Source: Sabethes cyaneus (lineage: Eukaryota > Arthropoda > Insecta > Diptera > Culicidae). From it: a DNA stretch of 64,000 bases. The notes under the pieces were generated by a model, which saw nothing but the letters and a program-made list of their open reading frames with translations, had not been told where the DNA came from and did no database searches. Made by a program: the position numbers and the translations under genes. The stretch is from NCBI RefSeq assembly GCF_943734655.1, contig NC_071354.1, positions 47,732,044 to 47,796,043 of the forward strand, read 5' to 3'. Below, in pieces: positions 44,621 through 56,907 of this stretch (positions are counted from its first letter, which is position 1; every line of letters starts with the position of its first letter).

Positions 44621-47067
44621 GAAATGAGAGAAACTTTCGTGATGTAGGATTCTTCACTAATTAAAACAATCCTTTTCGATAAACGGGTGACAACGTGTAG
44701 GAGCAGCTCGGGAATGCAAAAAATAGGGGAAAATACGTTTTACTGATCTTACCAGCCATCCGGCAGGTAAGACAAAGGTGGCGAGGCCGTTTTTTATTAT
44801 TAGAAAATATGCACGAATTTTCTTCGCTTAATGATGTCGGGCAGGTACGGATTCAACAAAAAAGCGAAGGAAGTGGAGCACGGAATAGCAAATGAAATTT
44901 GATAACGTAAAAGCTTTCCACTTGATAATTTATATTCTAGAAAAAATGGTACTCAAACCAGTTAGAATTGGAACGCAAATTTTAAGGTGAAATGCCATGA
45001 AGTTGGCCTTAGAATTTTGAGAACAATTTTACAGATTTGAAATTAAATATTATTCAACTGAAATCTTTAATGATCACAACTAATTATAAAATTCAGAAGT
45101 GAATTGCGTCTCCGTTGCATTTCATATTATCTGGAATTCCACAAGGATGCATTTTAGGACCATTTCTTTTTTATAACATTTTCTAACTTAATAACTTTAC
45201 CGAAATAGAAAATAGAAATAGAAATGAAGAGAAAAGAGAACTTCCGAATCGGCTGACCTACCAATCATTTCAATCAACCCAAATTCGCCACCGATATGAC
45301 CAGTTAGTACCCATCCTGGCGCAGCAGCAGCAGCAGCGAGAAACCCAAAAACACGATCGGTGCCAACCCCCTCGTCCTCCGCAGGCAGGCGGACGGACGT
45401 GGCTATTGATTTTCCGGCATATATACGATATATATTTTTTTTAAACAATCTCCCGAACCGAACCAATCGCTTTAATGGGTGAGCTCTAGGTGAACTGAAT
45501 TATTTATAGAACTTTTGCCGCTGGTAAATCGAATTTTTATCTCGCTCAACTGAATGGGGACCGACACGGAGGCCGCTGCCGCGGCCGCAGTGCATGATCC
45601 AGTGTATTTGTCGGGCGAAAAAAAAAACCCGACGAGAAAAGAATTAAACTTTGTTAGCTCTGCGCCGGGTGGTGCGATGCTGATCCCGCATCTACTACCC
45701 GCGGGAATACGAACAGCAGCAGCAGCACCAGCGCGTGATTTGATACTTTCCAGGCTCAGATTGGAAGACATACGTAGATATTGAATTGATACAGGGCGAC
45801 TAATATCACGTTTCGAATCGTTTTTCTTTTTTGCTGGTTTCAGGTGAAAGTGGTTCTATGCCAGCGGACGGCTTGGAATGTATTTTCCGACTGATTTTGG
45901 TTTATTTTAGAATCGGTTTTTCGACGACGTAGTTTCCAGCAATGTTTGTTATAAAACTTGTTACTAAAAATTTCATGATAAAAGAAAAGAGAGTAATGAT
46001 TCACGTGTTTTGATAGAGAAGCTTATGCTCGAAATTTTTTTGGGAAATGAAACCGGGACTTAGTGTTTTTAAGCAGTACCAAAAGGAAAAAAATTTTCAT
46101 TTACACCTTCTAGTCGTAAAGAAATTCCAAATAAATTGTTTAAAACATTAATATTTGTCTATTTAACCCTCAATTGTCTACTGTAAAACCGTGCATTGTT
46201 GCGATGTGATTAATTACTTCGAAGAGCAACATAAAAGCGGCTCGAAGTTTGTCGGTTGCTCTCTTTGTGACAGAACAATGCCGAATGCTGAAAACTGATT
46301 TCCGTTACTTTCAATCGTAGTTGGTTCTCGACTGCTTTTATTCAAAAATATCGCTGTCAACCTCTCTCCCCAGATTTTGGAAACTTGAGGTGATTTTGGC
46401 AACTTGGCAATGGCAAACGTGTCGTAGGAACAATCAAGTTAGGCTGTGCTAGAGACATGTTCCACTTTAAGATGGTATTTGTCAACTGAAATTATGTAGC
46501 AAATGGTTGAGATTTTGGCCGTTCAGTCATTAACTGTTAGTAGACGCTAAATTTTCCTTTTCACGTCAACGTTCCGAAGATCTGATGAAAACCCAAAACG
46601 GAGGTGAAACGTTGACGTAAAAAGAAAAATTTAGCGTTTCGAGTAAACTTGCGTATCTAATTTCATGTCCAATTTTAAGTCCGGTTTGAAGTTTAATTTC
46701 ATGTTCAATTTAATTCCAATTTGCCATTCTAAGCTCTTTTTTAACGGTTGACTATGAAATTTCAACTTTTGAATTGACTCTGATTTTGGTTAGTTTTTAA
46801 ATTTGCCTTGGCGACTATTTGATCTAGCAATTTTGACTAATGATTTTTAACTTTCAACTTGGGACCTTCGAATTTTGGTTTTTGGATTTTGAATTCTGAC
46901 GTTCAACTATAGACTTATAAATTTCAACAGTTGTTTTCGATGTTTGGAAAGGACTTTTATAACTTTTGATCTTTGTAAACGAAAAACAACTTAAAAAAAA
47001 GAAAAAATACAGTTGAAAAATAAAATTTTGTTTTCCTTTCTTCTTGTTGACTTTTGTAGGATCGAAA
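44621..47067. other. Mixed non-coding stretch
   Basis: About 45105-45190 (plus) reads LSGIPQGCILGPFLF, a jockey RT relic. 45300-45780 is a GC-richer unique patch with CAGCAGCAGCAGCAGCGAG. 46544-46637 is a hairpin listed separately. 46650-46960 is degenerate AAGTCC/TTTTGACTTT-type repeat. No gene is supported. Confidence 0.4.
46544..46637. repeat. 94-bp hairpin
   Basis: ACGCTAAATTTTCCTTTTCA followed by CGTCAACGTT pairs with its inverse at 46608-46637 around a loop rich in AAAACCC. Probably a tiny foldback MITE relic. Confidence 0.65.
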
Positions 47068-47345
47068 TCTATATAAAAATGAATTTCTGTCTGTTTGTCT
47101 GTATTCTCCCTTTAGACTCGGAAAGTACTAAACCGATCGGCGTGAAAATTTGTGTGCAGGGTTTTTCTGGCCGGGAATGGTTCTTGTAATGGTTTGAAAC
47201 CCTTCCCCTCTCTAGAAGGGGGGGGGAGGTCTCTGATACAAATGAAACACAAATTTCTGCATAACTCGAGAACTAATCAAGCAAATGGAACCAAATTTGG
47301 CATGTGGGGGTTTTTGAAGGCAAGAAACGTTTCTGGTCGGAGACC
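47068..47345 (+). mobile_element. Helitron-like element, 5' end only
   Basis: An A precedes TCTATATAAAAATGAATTTC, then the GTCTGTTTGTCTG leader, CTAAACCGATCGGCGTG and one internal unit. Homology stops near 47345, so the 3' end is missing. Confidence 0.6.
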
Positions 47346-47654
47346 TCTCTTGAATATAATGGAAGTCACACATTAGCAAACAAAAATATTTTAACGAAAT
47401 TTATTCCGGAAAACAATCATAAACGCGCGCCAGTTCTATTAAATATAAACTCTCGCACCGGGTTCAGTGAGTTTCAAAAACAAACGTCAAGTTTAAGTTG
47501 AAATTCAAATTCAAGCCCCAATTCTAATCGAATAGTACAGTATCGAATAGTTACAGTCGGCTTATGAGCCCATGCTGGTGCACGGCCTTTCCCTAAATAT
47601 TTAATGTAGAAAAAATCGTGTTGGAACGGAGAAAATTCGAAGTTTTTAACATAT

Positions 47655-47740
47655 TTTTTTTTAAAAGCATGCATGCGCGACTACCTTATTAGACCAGTGT
47701 TGTACCTCGAGGCCAACTGGAAGAATACGAAATTAGCTTG
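47655..47740 (-). mobile_element. SINE fragment (second family)
   Basis: Minus-strand CCAGTTGGCCTCGAGGTACA then ACTGGTCTAATAAGGTAGTC matches the head of the SINE at 39915. The body is absent. Confidence 0.55.
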
Positions 47741-47864
47741 GAATTGAAAATTGAAAGATGAAATTGGTAGGATACATACTGAATCAGGAATAATACCCTT
47801 ACAAATGCCAAACACAATCCTGGTTTGATCGTTCTGCTGATTCCCATATGGGAGGCTGTTGGGA

Positions 47865-48375
47865 GAGGATGGTTCGGACGGTGAAATAAGCACTGGCAGG
47901 AAAGCTGGATGACGTATAGTTACTTACGGTAGCCTGACAGAAGCTAGAAACGTAGTCAACGGCAGACCAATGACGGGTTATCTCACTAGAAACGGACGAA
48001 CAGGGGTCATTAACGCCGAATCATGTTTTACAGGTTAAGTCCAGTGGCGGAATACGAGAACTGGAGAAATGACCAACGAATACCGAAATGGCACTGAAAA
48101 ATAGCTGAAAAGCATAATAAGACATACGCTGGACAAATGTTGGCGACATCGGCTGGTGGAATATTTACCAACTATTATTAGACGTTCGAAGTGCTTTAAG
48201 GACGTGAAGCCGATTTTGTTCTCATAGCAAATAAAAATATTAGAAACCGCTGGATACGTGGACGTGTGATCCAAAAAATGCTGGGAAAAGATGGTGTAGC
48301 ACAACGAGACGATGTACAGACCTCAGCAGGTGTTTTGAAGAGGCCTGTTGTAAAGCTGGTTGTATTGAATGTAGG
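47865..48375 (+). pseudogene. Bel/Pao-type LTR retrotransposon integrase remnant
   Basis: Broken frames show PHMGGCWER-like text at about 47850, then RNRWIRGRVIQKMLGKDGVA, QTSAGVLKRPVVKLVVLNV at about 48238-48375 in one open frame. This is the C-terminal end of a Bel/Pao pol polyprotein as I remember it (integrase tail). Stops and indels interrupt the upstream core. No LTRs were recognised. Confidence 0.65.
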
Positions 48376-49200
48376 ACCTCGTGACGCTGAATCAGTTTAG
48401 AATACAATTCTGAACTAAATTAATCTAAAGTTATATGCTATCGATTTAATTTGATTTGATCTGAGTAACTTTACTTTTTATTCCTTAGACAAATGGAAGA
48501 TGTAGGCTTATGATTTTTCAAATCAGTAATCCGATTGAGTAATATTTCTACAGTTAGTGAGAAAGTAAAAAAGTGACTAATTCTTCGTTCGTTGTAACAT
48601 CACGCAATATTAATCCTCAAGGAAACGCTTTTGCACCTCATTTGTAATGAAAAGCATAAAATTCTAGTGATATTTGAGATTGGTGGAAATTTGAACAAGT
48701 TACTGAGAAAAACCCATCGCAAATCTGCAAAATCCAAGAAGTTACAAGGGAGGATGTGTCATATATATTATTCAAAAATCAATCAATCAGCTTCTTTAGG
48801 TAGTTTCTGGCTAGAATGGCGATGTTCATTAAAATGAAATTTAAAAAATCTCTCTCCACCATTCATCATGACAGCACAATACCGAATGCAGTGAACGATT
48901 TTTATACTTTTTAATTGTAATATCTGGGGTGTCCTCGGTTTCAGCAGAGCGAAAGTGTAGTAAAGAAAATATATGAAGAAATTCGACCATAAAACTATCA
49001 ATTTTTACCTTTGAATTATAATATTGAGTAATTCTCGCTGAAACGGGGCCACAACTGACACGAGGTCTTCAAATATTCGTACTTTTGCGCTTAATTGGTT
49101 GAAAATGGTTCAAAAATAAGAATTACACTTTTAATACCTCGAAATAGTGGACCCCTCGTTCACCAAGGGGCCTAACAGTTTCAAGAAAAGTTGAATTTGG
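48376..49200. other. AT-rich DNA, no recognised feature
   Basis: I see no gene or clear repeat. Confidence 0.3.
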
Positions 49201-49860
49201 ACCAAACCTTGAGATCTATATCATATGATATTTCATAAACTTGCCATGAAACAACTAACAAATGGCCTGGTTCTGAACAAAAGAAGAACAGTGCTATCAA
49301 ATGGAGTAAAAAAATTTTTGGCGGCCATGTTGGGTTTGGTCGCCATATTGGATTTTATAAAAAACATCGCCATTTTCACCATGAGCCCCCAACCAATTTT
49401 CATTTTAAAACCACCATTGGAAAGCTGAAAAAAATGCTACAGAAACATTCATAAAATTAGGTGTGTAATGGCATTAACTGAATAAAACAACCAGTTATTT
49501 GTAGCAAGCTTCGCAATTTTCACATAATTATTGTGATATTTCTAAAATATGCTATGAAACAAACTATAAACGACACGATTTTGTAAAGAGGAGAGATAGG
49601 GTTTATAAACGAAATGCAAAAAAAAATCGACGGCCATCTTGGATTTGGCCGCCATGTTGGATTTTATCAAAAAATCGCCATTTTCGCCATGATCCCCCCA
49701 ACCGATTTTAATTTCAAGACCACAATCGGAAAGCTGAGGAAAAATACTATAAGAAATATTCATCAAGTTAGGTATGCAATGGCATTAACTTAATAAATCA
49801 ATTAATTTTCTTAATCTTGATGAATGTTTCTTATAGCATTTTTTCTCAGTTTTCCCTTAC
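49201..49860. repeat. Two tandem copies of a roughly 320-bp repeat
   Basis: GGCGGCCATGTTGGGTTTGG at 49320 and GGCCGCCATGTTGGATTTTA at 49646 open equivalent segments. Each is followed by ATCGCCATTTTCRCCATGA, an AATTTT...GGAAAGCTGA segment and AATGGCATTAACT. A short inverted echo of the end (TGATGAATGTTTCTTATAGC) follows at 49818-49837. Non-coding. Confidence 0.65.
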
Positions 49861-49969
49861 CGTTACTTCATCAATTGTAGAACCATCGTTTCAAAAAAAA
49901 ATATAAATATTTGCCTGACCGCATTTCAAGGTCATGACTAAAATCACGAGGTTTGGTAAAAAACAAAAA

Positions 49970-50578
49970 CTATGTTAGCTAGCTCTATTCGGTTACTTCG
50001 AAAGCGGAGAAAAATTTTTACTCAAAATTGGTCTTATACCTCTTACTTCCTGAAAGTTAGTAACTTTTTAGAAGCAAAAAGCTTTGAAATCAGTGTTTTT
50101 CAAGACGTTTATATCGAATTTCTCCTAAAAACGTGTGATTGCTATTATTCATCAGTTTAAAGCTCTGGTACCTCCAATTCGTTCTTTGACATAAAACGCC
50201 AATCTCTTTTTGTTTCGTTGCAATTTCATTTTGAACGTATCGTATTAGGTGTTGAATCTGAAAATCTGAATCTGAAAACTGTTAGAATTTATACATCACG
50301 CACAGCACACTAGATTACCGCGTGCGATGAACACAGTCTGACACGTATGAAAAACAGCAACAATGTTTTTCATAAATTTAGGATTCGCCTCCACTTTTGC
50401 TGGCATAATCTTGCAAAACTCAATCCGCTTATTCGCTGGCAGTAGCTCTTGAACCTGTAGTGTGGATGCGTTTTACCCGGTTCAGCATGTTCCATATCTC
50501 CATGGTGACAAGGGACTGTGCCGCAATTTGCCTTGTGCTTGTCTTGAAATCATTTCCCACGATCCGCAAAATTTTATG
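49970..50578. mobile_element. Truncated inverted copy of the 24730 element
   Basis: Matches 24900-25560 in reverse orientation, for example TACATCACGCACAGCACACT, CGCCTCCACTTTTGCTGGCA and GACAAGGGACTGTGCCGCAA. Both CAGGGTG termini are missing. Ends where the palindrome at 50579 begins. Confidence 0.7.
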
Positions 50579-50785
50579 GTCAAAGAAGAAAACTTTTTCC
50601 AAATTAAATTCTACTTTTTGTATTTATTTCCGACAGATACGTATTTCGCCTCCGACTTGCACGCTTCATCAGTGTTTGTTTTCGAACTGACGAAGCCTGC
50701 AAGTCGTAGGCGAAATACGTATCTGTCGGAAATAAATATAAAATGTAGCATTTAATTTGGAAAAAGTTTACTTCTTTTCTTTGAC
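50579..50785. mobile_element. 207-bp palindromic MITE
   Basis: The two halves are inverted copies: GTCAAAGAAGAAAACTTTTT at the left and its inverse at the right, and CGACAGATACGTATTTCGCC with its inverse nearer the centre. The centre contains CTTCATCAGTGTTTGTTTTC. A half copy (GACAGATACATATTTCGCCC, GACTTGCAGGCATCATCAGT) sits at 61985-62075, showing it is a dispersed family. Confidence 0.7.
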
Positions 50786-53246
50786 TTCAGATTTTGGGCT
50801 TTTTTAACTTTTGACTTTCAAATTGTAACGTATGAATTAATTATCAATTAAAACTGATTTTGCTTAAGGTGAAATTGGCAGTCATCGGTTTTGCCAAATT
50901 CAAAAGCAGTTTTTTTGATTGAAACAAAAATTCTATTCATGAAAATAAATTCGATGCGCTCAGATTGGCAAGAAGGATGCAGTATTTACATTTTTACAAA
51001 CAGAATCCCACTTTTGGGCCCAAAAACTGCTTCCGAAATTGGGCTCTCCGACGACAAGTTAATGACTGCTAATTTCCCGTTAATGACTAAACGATTTCTC
51101 ATTCTTGACCTGACGTTCAACTTTCGACTTATAAATTTTAACATTGATTTAATATGAATCTATCAGTTTTCGATGCAGTAGAGCCGAGGCTTGTGTGGAC
51201 ATTAATTTTCTTAGGAATATGCGGAATCGGTATGCGGTATGCTTATAGAAAACAGCCTAACAAATTATTTTTTACAGATAGTTCACATGATCATATCGGC
51301 AACACGTTAATGTAACATGCAGACAATCAAAAGAACTTGTACTGGGGCGAACATGGAAAACATAGAAAACATCGCAGAATTAAATGTGTGGTAGGATTAG
51401 CGATTTTACCAGTTTCATATATAGTTCCGATATATAGTTGTAGGTACGTCATCGGTATACATTTGAATGAAAAAAAAAAGCAAAGCCGTGGGATTAAGCG
51501 TCCTTTCTAAGACTTGACCCTTCTTTATCGATAGACTTCGCCGCCGGCTATTAGAATACAGGACAGTTACGGGACTAGTGCAAAAATCCTACTGACTCTA
51601 TCTAGACATTTGGATGAAACAAAACTTAAAAATTATCGGAAGATCTTTTTTGTAGCAGTAGAACAGCAACAGTCCAACGACTGAGCCTTGCGGTACCACC
51701 GATGTAGATTCACCGCAGCTGGAAAAGCGACCCCTACAGTATGCAATCAGTTATCTGCCTTCTTGATATACATACAAAGTGTTCACAGCCGCAGAAAGTT
51801 GAAATAAGCTGTAAAATAAGTGGTGAGAGATAATGTTGAAATAGAATGGTGAATGATCCTCTGGGTTAAACCACTTAAATGAAAAAAAAAAGATAGTATT
51901 AAAACCCTTTAACCCTTTGAGAAAGCAGCCGAAGATTATCAACTCACTTTTTTTATTGATTAGCGCTTCTATGTGTAGCTTCCATATGTAGCAAGCCATT
52001 TGTTGCTTGAGAAGCTTCTCGAAGGATTTCGACAGTGCACATTCATAGTATACTGATCGGGCGTAGATTCGTAGTACCGTTCAGATGAGTCTTCTTTCCC
52101 AGTGGCAGAATCTTCGCATACTTTCAGGTTTTTAGGAAAATGACACAATGAAAGCAATGACCAAGTAAGTTACATATTTAAGTACCAATAATAAGTCTTA
52201 TGGCTTTTAGATTATCTTTTGGCTTTTGACTTTTAGCTTTTGACTCTGATTTATGACTTAAACTTAGAATTTAAGTCAAATTTTGATTTAATTTAATTTA
52301 ATTTTAAGTTCAACTAATGTTCTAATTCAAGCCCTACTTCATGTCTAAGTAGAAGCCCATTTTGAAGTCCGAAAAAGCAAAGCCTTGGGCTTAAACGCGT
52401 CTTTCTAAGACTTGACTTGGTTGTTAGAGTAAAGGACAATTACGGGGCTACTGGAACCATCCTACTGACTCTCTCTAGCAAGGACCGCTTAGGCGAGATT
52501 CGAACATACAAACAGGCTTGCTAGACCAGTATCGCAGCTCGCAGTCAACTTGGCATTTCGAAGTCCAATCTAATTTCTAGTTGAATTTCTATAGTTCAAC
52601 TTAAAGTCAAATTTCAAATTAACTACAAGTTCAAGTTCTTTAAATCCCAGTGCTATTCTAATCTAATATTAAATACTATTTTATGCCTCTGCAGAAAGCA
52701 GCAATAAAACCCATTATGCTTTCGTTGCTTGACAGCTACTACCATGATTTAATGAATCTTTTCGCTACAAAGCTATGAAGCGTGCTGTGATAAAAAGCTA
52801 AATTATTTAGCCAGCTCTGGTAACTTAAAAATACATTCATGTGCGCATAAATTAACGTTTTACTGTCTGATCATCCTGATCGATGTGGCCATAATAAAAT
52901 AATCCTATCCCATAGAATAAATTTTCAGCAGTCTCCGTAATTGTGCTGCACATGCGCATCAAATTTCGTGGTGGATACTAATAAGATAGGTGGATAATAT
53001 AAACGCGTCATCGAAATTTTGCTAATTTTGAAAACTAGTTGTTTTGACAAAATGAATATATGAAAATCATTTTAGTTGCTTCTTGTGACTTAGGCGACCC
53101 TAAAAAGATCAGTTTTGATTGGTGCGCGGTGCCCAACCCCGTCAATTGTTCCTTCTTTTTCGAAGGTGGAGGAGCTGTTTCAATCAACGCACTTAAGTTT
53201 TATTCATGTAGACAAATTCAAGGTCAGATGAATTATCCCAAATAAA
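50786..53246. repeat. Gene-free, repeat-fragment-rich stretch
   Basis: SINE fragments of the 39915 family lie at 51545-51605 and 52405-52560 (minus). A jockey RT relic (VPQGSVVGLLLFYY) lies on the minus strand at 51640-51720. Degenerate AAGTCC/TTTTGACTTT repeat covers 52200-52345 and 52565-52680. The remainder is AT-rich with no gene. Confidence 0.45.
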
Positions 53247-54674
53247 TCTATACCTATTAAAAGGGTTTCTGTCTGTTTGTCTGCCCCTATGTTCCTTTTA
53301 GAATCGACAACTACTGAACCGATCCGCGTGAAAATTTGCATGTAGGGGTTTTTGGGGCTACGGAAATTTCCCTCGATGGCAAAAGACCCCTCCCCCCACT
53401 AAGAGGGGGGGGGGGCTCCCATACAAATCTATGCCTATAAAAATGGATTTCCGTCTGCTCTATGTTCCCTATAGAATCGAAAACTATTGAACCGATCGGA
53501 GGGAAAATTTGCATATGGGGGCTTTTGGGGCCAGGTAAGGTTCTTATGATAGAGACCCCTCCTCCCACTACGAGGGGGGGCTCCCATACAAATGAAACAC
53601 AAATTTCTGCGTTACTCGAGAATTAATCAAGCAAATGGAACAAAATTTGACATGTGGGTGTTTTCGGAGACAAGAATTTTTTCTATGGTGAATTGAGACC
53701 CCTCCCCTCTTTAGGAGGGGAATATTGACCCCTCTCACATGAAATACAAATTTCCTCATAACTCGAGAACTAATCAAGCAAATGGAACCAAATTTGACAT
53801 GTAAGTGGTTTTGGAGGCAAGATTTTTTTCTATGGTGAATTGAGACCCCTCTCCTCTTTAGAAAGCGAGTTATGACCCATGTCCCCTTTAAGAGGGTGGG
53901 CTTCCATACAAATGAAATGCAAATTTCCTCTTATCTCGAGAATTAATCAAGCAAATGGAACCAAATTTGGCACGTGGGGCTTTTAGGGGGCAGAAATTTT
54001 TTCTATGATGAATTAAGACCTCTCCTACTTTCCACAAATAAGTTTTCCGTGAAATGGTACATTCCGCTTAAGGTTTTTCGCAAAATGATATTCGGCGAAA
54101 TGTTGTACAATCATGGCGAATATTACTATCCGTATTCTGGCAATGAGGGGACAGGGGAGTTGTTTTCTACTTTACTGTGAAGAAAAATTGCAAATTTGTA
54201 TATTAAACTACCCATTCCTGGTAACTAATAAGCATTAACATAAGTAGCAAATCAGCGTATCTGGCATTTTATACTGCACGTAGTTGTATATTAGCTTTTT
54301 GACTGCATAGGTGTTGTAAATTGGCTTTCAAAATTGTATTCAAATTCTTCGTGTCGGTAATTAGCTGTACATTAGCATTGTCAGCACTATAAGAAGGTTA
54401 TCAGTAAAGTAGCTGTATATTTTGCCAAAACAGCATTTAAGTAGCATTTAAGGCGACTTAAATGCTTATTGGCCTACGTTTGAATAGCATTGGTGATGCT
54501 TATTGGTTACCTGGAATGCTTTCATAGTTACGTAACTGCCATAATGAATCATCTAAGGTTGAACTCCTCAGACACTTGCAAAACTCGAGATTGTGACAAA
54601 GATCATCCGCGATTCATGATTTATGTACAACACAGGTTAATTTGTGGCAATACGAAGTTTGTCGGGTCAGCTAG
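53247..54674 (+). mobile_element. Helitron-like element, best-preserved copy
   Basis: Begins TCTATACCTATTAAAAGGGT directly after an A, and ends GTCGGGTCAGCTAG directly before a T. That is the TC...CTAG structure and A/T insertion point of Helitrons. It contains several 140-170-bp units with CTCGAGAACTAATCAAGCAA, GCAAATGGAACCAAATTTGG and poly-G/poly-C arms, then an AATGGTACATTCCGC domain. A 298-bp MITE lies inside at 54217-54514. No helicase coding. Confidence 0.72.
54217..54514. mobile_element. 298-bp MITE nested in the Helitron-like element
   Basis: Left end CCTGGTAACTAATAAGCATT and right end, inverted, CCAGGTAACCAATAAGCATC. Interior is rich in GTAGCTGTATATT/TTAGCTGTACATT-type repeats. No clear target duplication. 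The other Helitron-like copies lack it at the equivalent place, supporting later insertion. Confidence 0.6.
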
Positions 54675-55844
54675 TATTCAATAATTTAAACATAGTTATG
54701 TACTGAAGCAATATAATATGACTCTAAGCCCTTAATGGTTTAATAACTCAAATTGGCATTATTGTCAATTGGTGTCGTTATATTGAAATGATTTAAACAT
54801 ACCTAATCCACTTTTTGCCATTGGTGAATTTCAATGGACCGCTCCTAGGCACATCGCGGGAACCAGTGATGTGATTGTTCCTCAACGGAAATACATTCTG
54901 TTCTCACTATTCGACTGAAAATTAATTCTATTTTTCAGAAAAAATATAAATATTGATGAATTTTCAGACTAGAACAAGATACAGACGATGCTTCTGGGGG
55001 TGGCGAAAACTGGAGCACAGGAATGGCGAAAACTGGGTCTTGGGGGTCGAAAACTGGTGCCTCAACATGCATCGCAAATTTTACATTTACAACGACTTTT
55101 TCAAATATTTGGGCTTAAGTTTTATGCTGAAAACGGTATGAAATGGGGAAGGCAAATGAGGAGCGCCCAATATAGCTCTAGCCAACCCAAAGCCCCTACC
55201 TAGTGCCTCCACGTGGCCATACCTGGTAATGCTCTTTTGAGTAGCCAAGCTAGGAGGTGCGATGCTGGGTGGTTCCCGGCTGCCTGATCTCGAAACTGCG
55301 GGTTTGGATGACGGCTGAGCAACACGACCTTGTTAGTAGGTAAGCTTAACATAAGTTATTTTAATGATTTGTTTCGTTTTAGCTCATGGAGCAAGCACCT
55401 CCTACTGTGCAAAGAAAACTCGGTCCGAAGAAAGTTTAAATAGTGCTCATGGATACCAGAGGAAAAAAATAAATTAATGGAAGCACTCATGTAAACTCAA
55501 ATGATGCAACTCTTTTCCATTCGAAGGACTGCTGGTGAGATTGTTCTGTTTTTGTCTATATATATTTATATAATGTATATTCATGTAACACATATTTTAT
55601 TACATTGCCATATACCATCATTATCGTAAAGGGGAAGGAGCATCAGGGTATCGAATGAATCGAAGACTGTACGAGGGATGTGGTAGCCAGCCCAAGTCAC
55701 ATAAGGTCGGAGAGGATTTTGACGCGCCCTTCTAGCACACAAATCATCACGCAAGATAAGTTCGCACGGCGAAGTTATGTATCTAGAAACTGGAAATCTA
55801 TGCTTCCTTTACTTCGCAACTCCGTTCAAACACAATGTTGATTT
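54675..55844. other. Unassigned DNA
   Basis: 54950-55330 is GC-richer, with GGCGAAAACTGG repeated three times and a stretch (GATGCTGGGTGGTTCCCGGC) that looks like mobile-element 5' sequence, but I cannot assign it. No gene supported. Confidence 0.3.
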
Positions 55845-56215
55845 AATCCCCATATGGGAGGTTATTGGGAGAGGATGGTTCGGGCGGTGAAACTAGCGCT
55901 AGGATGCATCTCAGTAGAGCGAAAGCTGGATAACGAATCGTTCCTCACGGTAGCCTGACAGAAGCTCAAAGCATGGTCAATTTCAAATCGTTGACGTTCA
56001 TCCCAGTGGAAACGGTCGAGCAAGGCGTGTTTAACGCCGAATCCTTTTTTACAGCTCAATTCGAGCGGTATACGAGAACCGGAGATATTGTTCAACAAAT
56101 ACCGGAATGGCACTGAAAAATAGCTGGAGTATTATAAGACATACGCTGGACAAATTCTGGCTACGTTCGAAGTGGTTTAAGGACGTGAAGCCGATCAAAA
56201 ATTGGATCACAAAAT
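55845..56215 (+). pseudogene. Bel/Pao-type integrase remnant
   Basis: Parallel to 47865-48375: PHMGGYWERMVRAVKLALG (55850-55905, one shift), KLDNESFLTVA (55925-55960), broken LTPNPFLQLNSSGIREPE (56030-56085), NKYRNGTEK and TYAGQILA (about 56095-56165). Stops and indels show it is dead. It lacks the terminal RNRW segment present in the other copy. Confidence 0.65.
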
Positions 56216-56859
56216 AAATACTATAGACTAATGAACTAATACTAATATTTTTGTTTTCTTAACTCAGAAATGCCGAATCTTGCAGAAGTATTCATTTCCA
56301 TTCGCAACCGCTCCAGATCGCTACAGTTAAGCATCTCATCAGTGGCTGATTTTTTTCTGAAACTTTTAAAACGTTTGTGAGCGATATTTAGAATTAATTT
56401 TCTATTCTCACACTTTGTTATCTTGAACATATTATATATAGCATTATCAGGAGTGCTGTGGTAAAAAGCAACGTAGAATGGCTTAATTCTTTATAAGGTT
56501 TCATCATGTTTGGTTTGAGGATGTGCTGTATTTTGCTAGCCACATCGTATATTGAATTGTCTTTGTCTTATGGGCTTCAAACACGTAAACACTTGATACG
56601 AGTTGGCTCTTCGTAGCATTCAATTTTCAGATCTGCGGTACTTCTTTCCTATAGCAGGTAAGAACGTCCACAGTATTCCAATGACTGCATTGTAGCGTCG
56701 ACAGATTTAGCAATCGTCATATCTCACCCAGCAGCAGCGGCACGAATTGTCATAAATTGAAAAACTGTAACTAATCAAACATTGATTTAGCATTTACCCT
56801 ATCGAATTATTCATCCCACTGTGAAGGTATCTTAATTGCATTGCAAATCTAACTGGAAC
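56216..56859. other. Upstream region of the Kazal gene
   Basis: AT-rich DNA without recognised repeats; presumably contains upstream control DNA for the gene at 56908. No other gene seen. Confidence 0.35.
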
Positions 56860-56867
56860 TATAAAAG
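56860..56867 (+). promoter_or_regulatory. TATA box of the Kazal inhibitor gene
   Basis: TATAAAAG lies 48 bases before the ATG. A start site about 30 bases downstream (near 56890) would leave a very short 5' leader of roughly 18 bases, common for highly expressed secreted insect proteins. Confidence 0.6.
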
Positions 56868-56907
56868 TTCCCAACTACCACCGTGTCCTTGTATCGTGTG
56901 CTAAATA

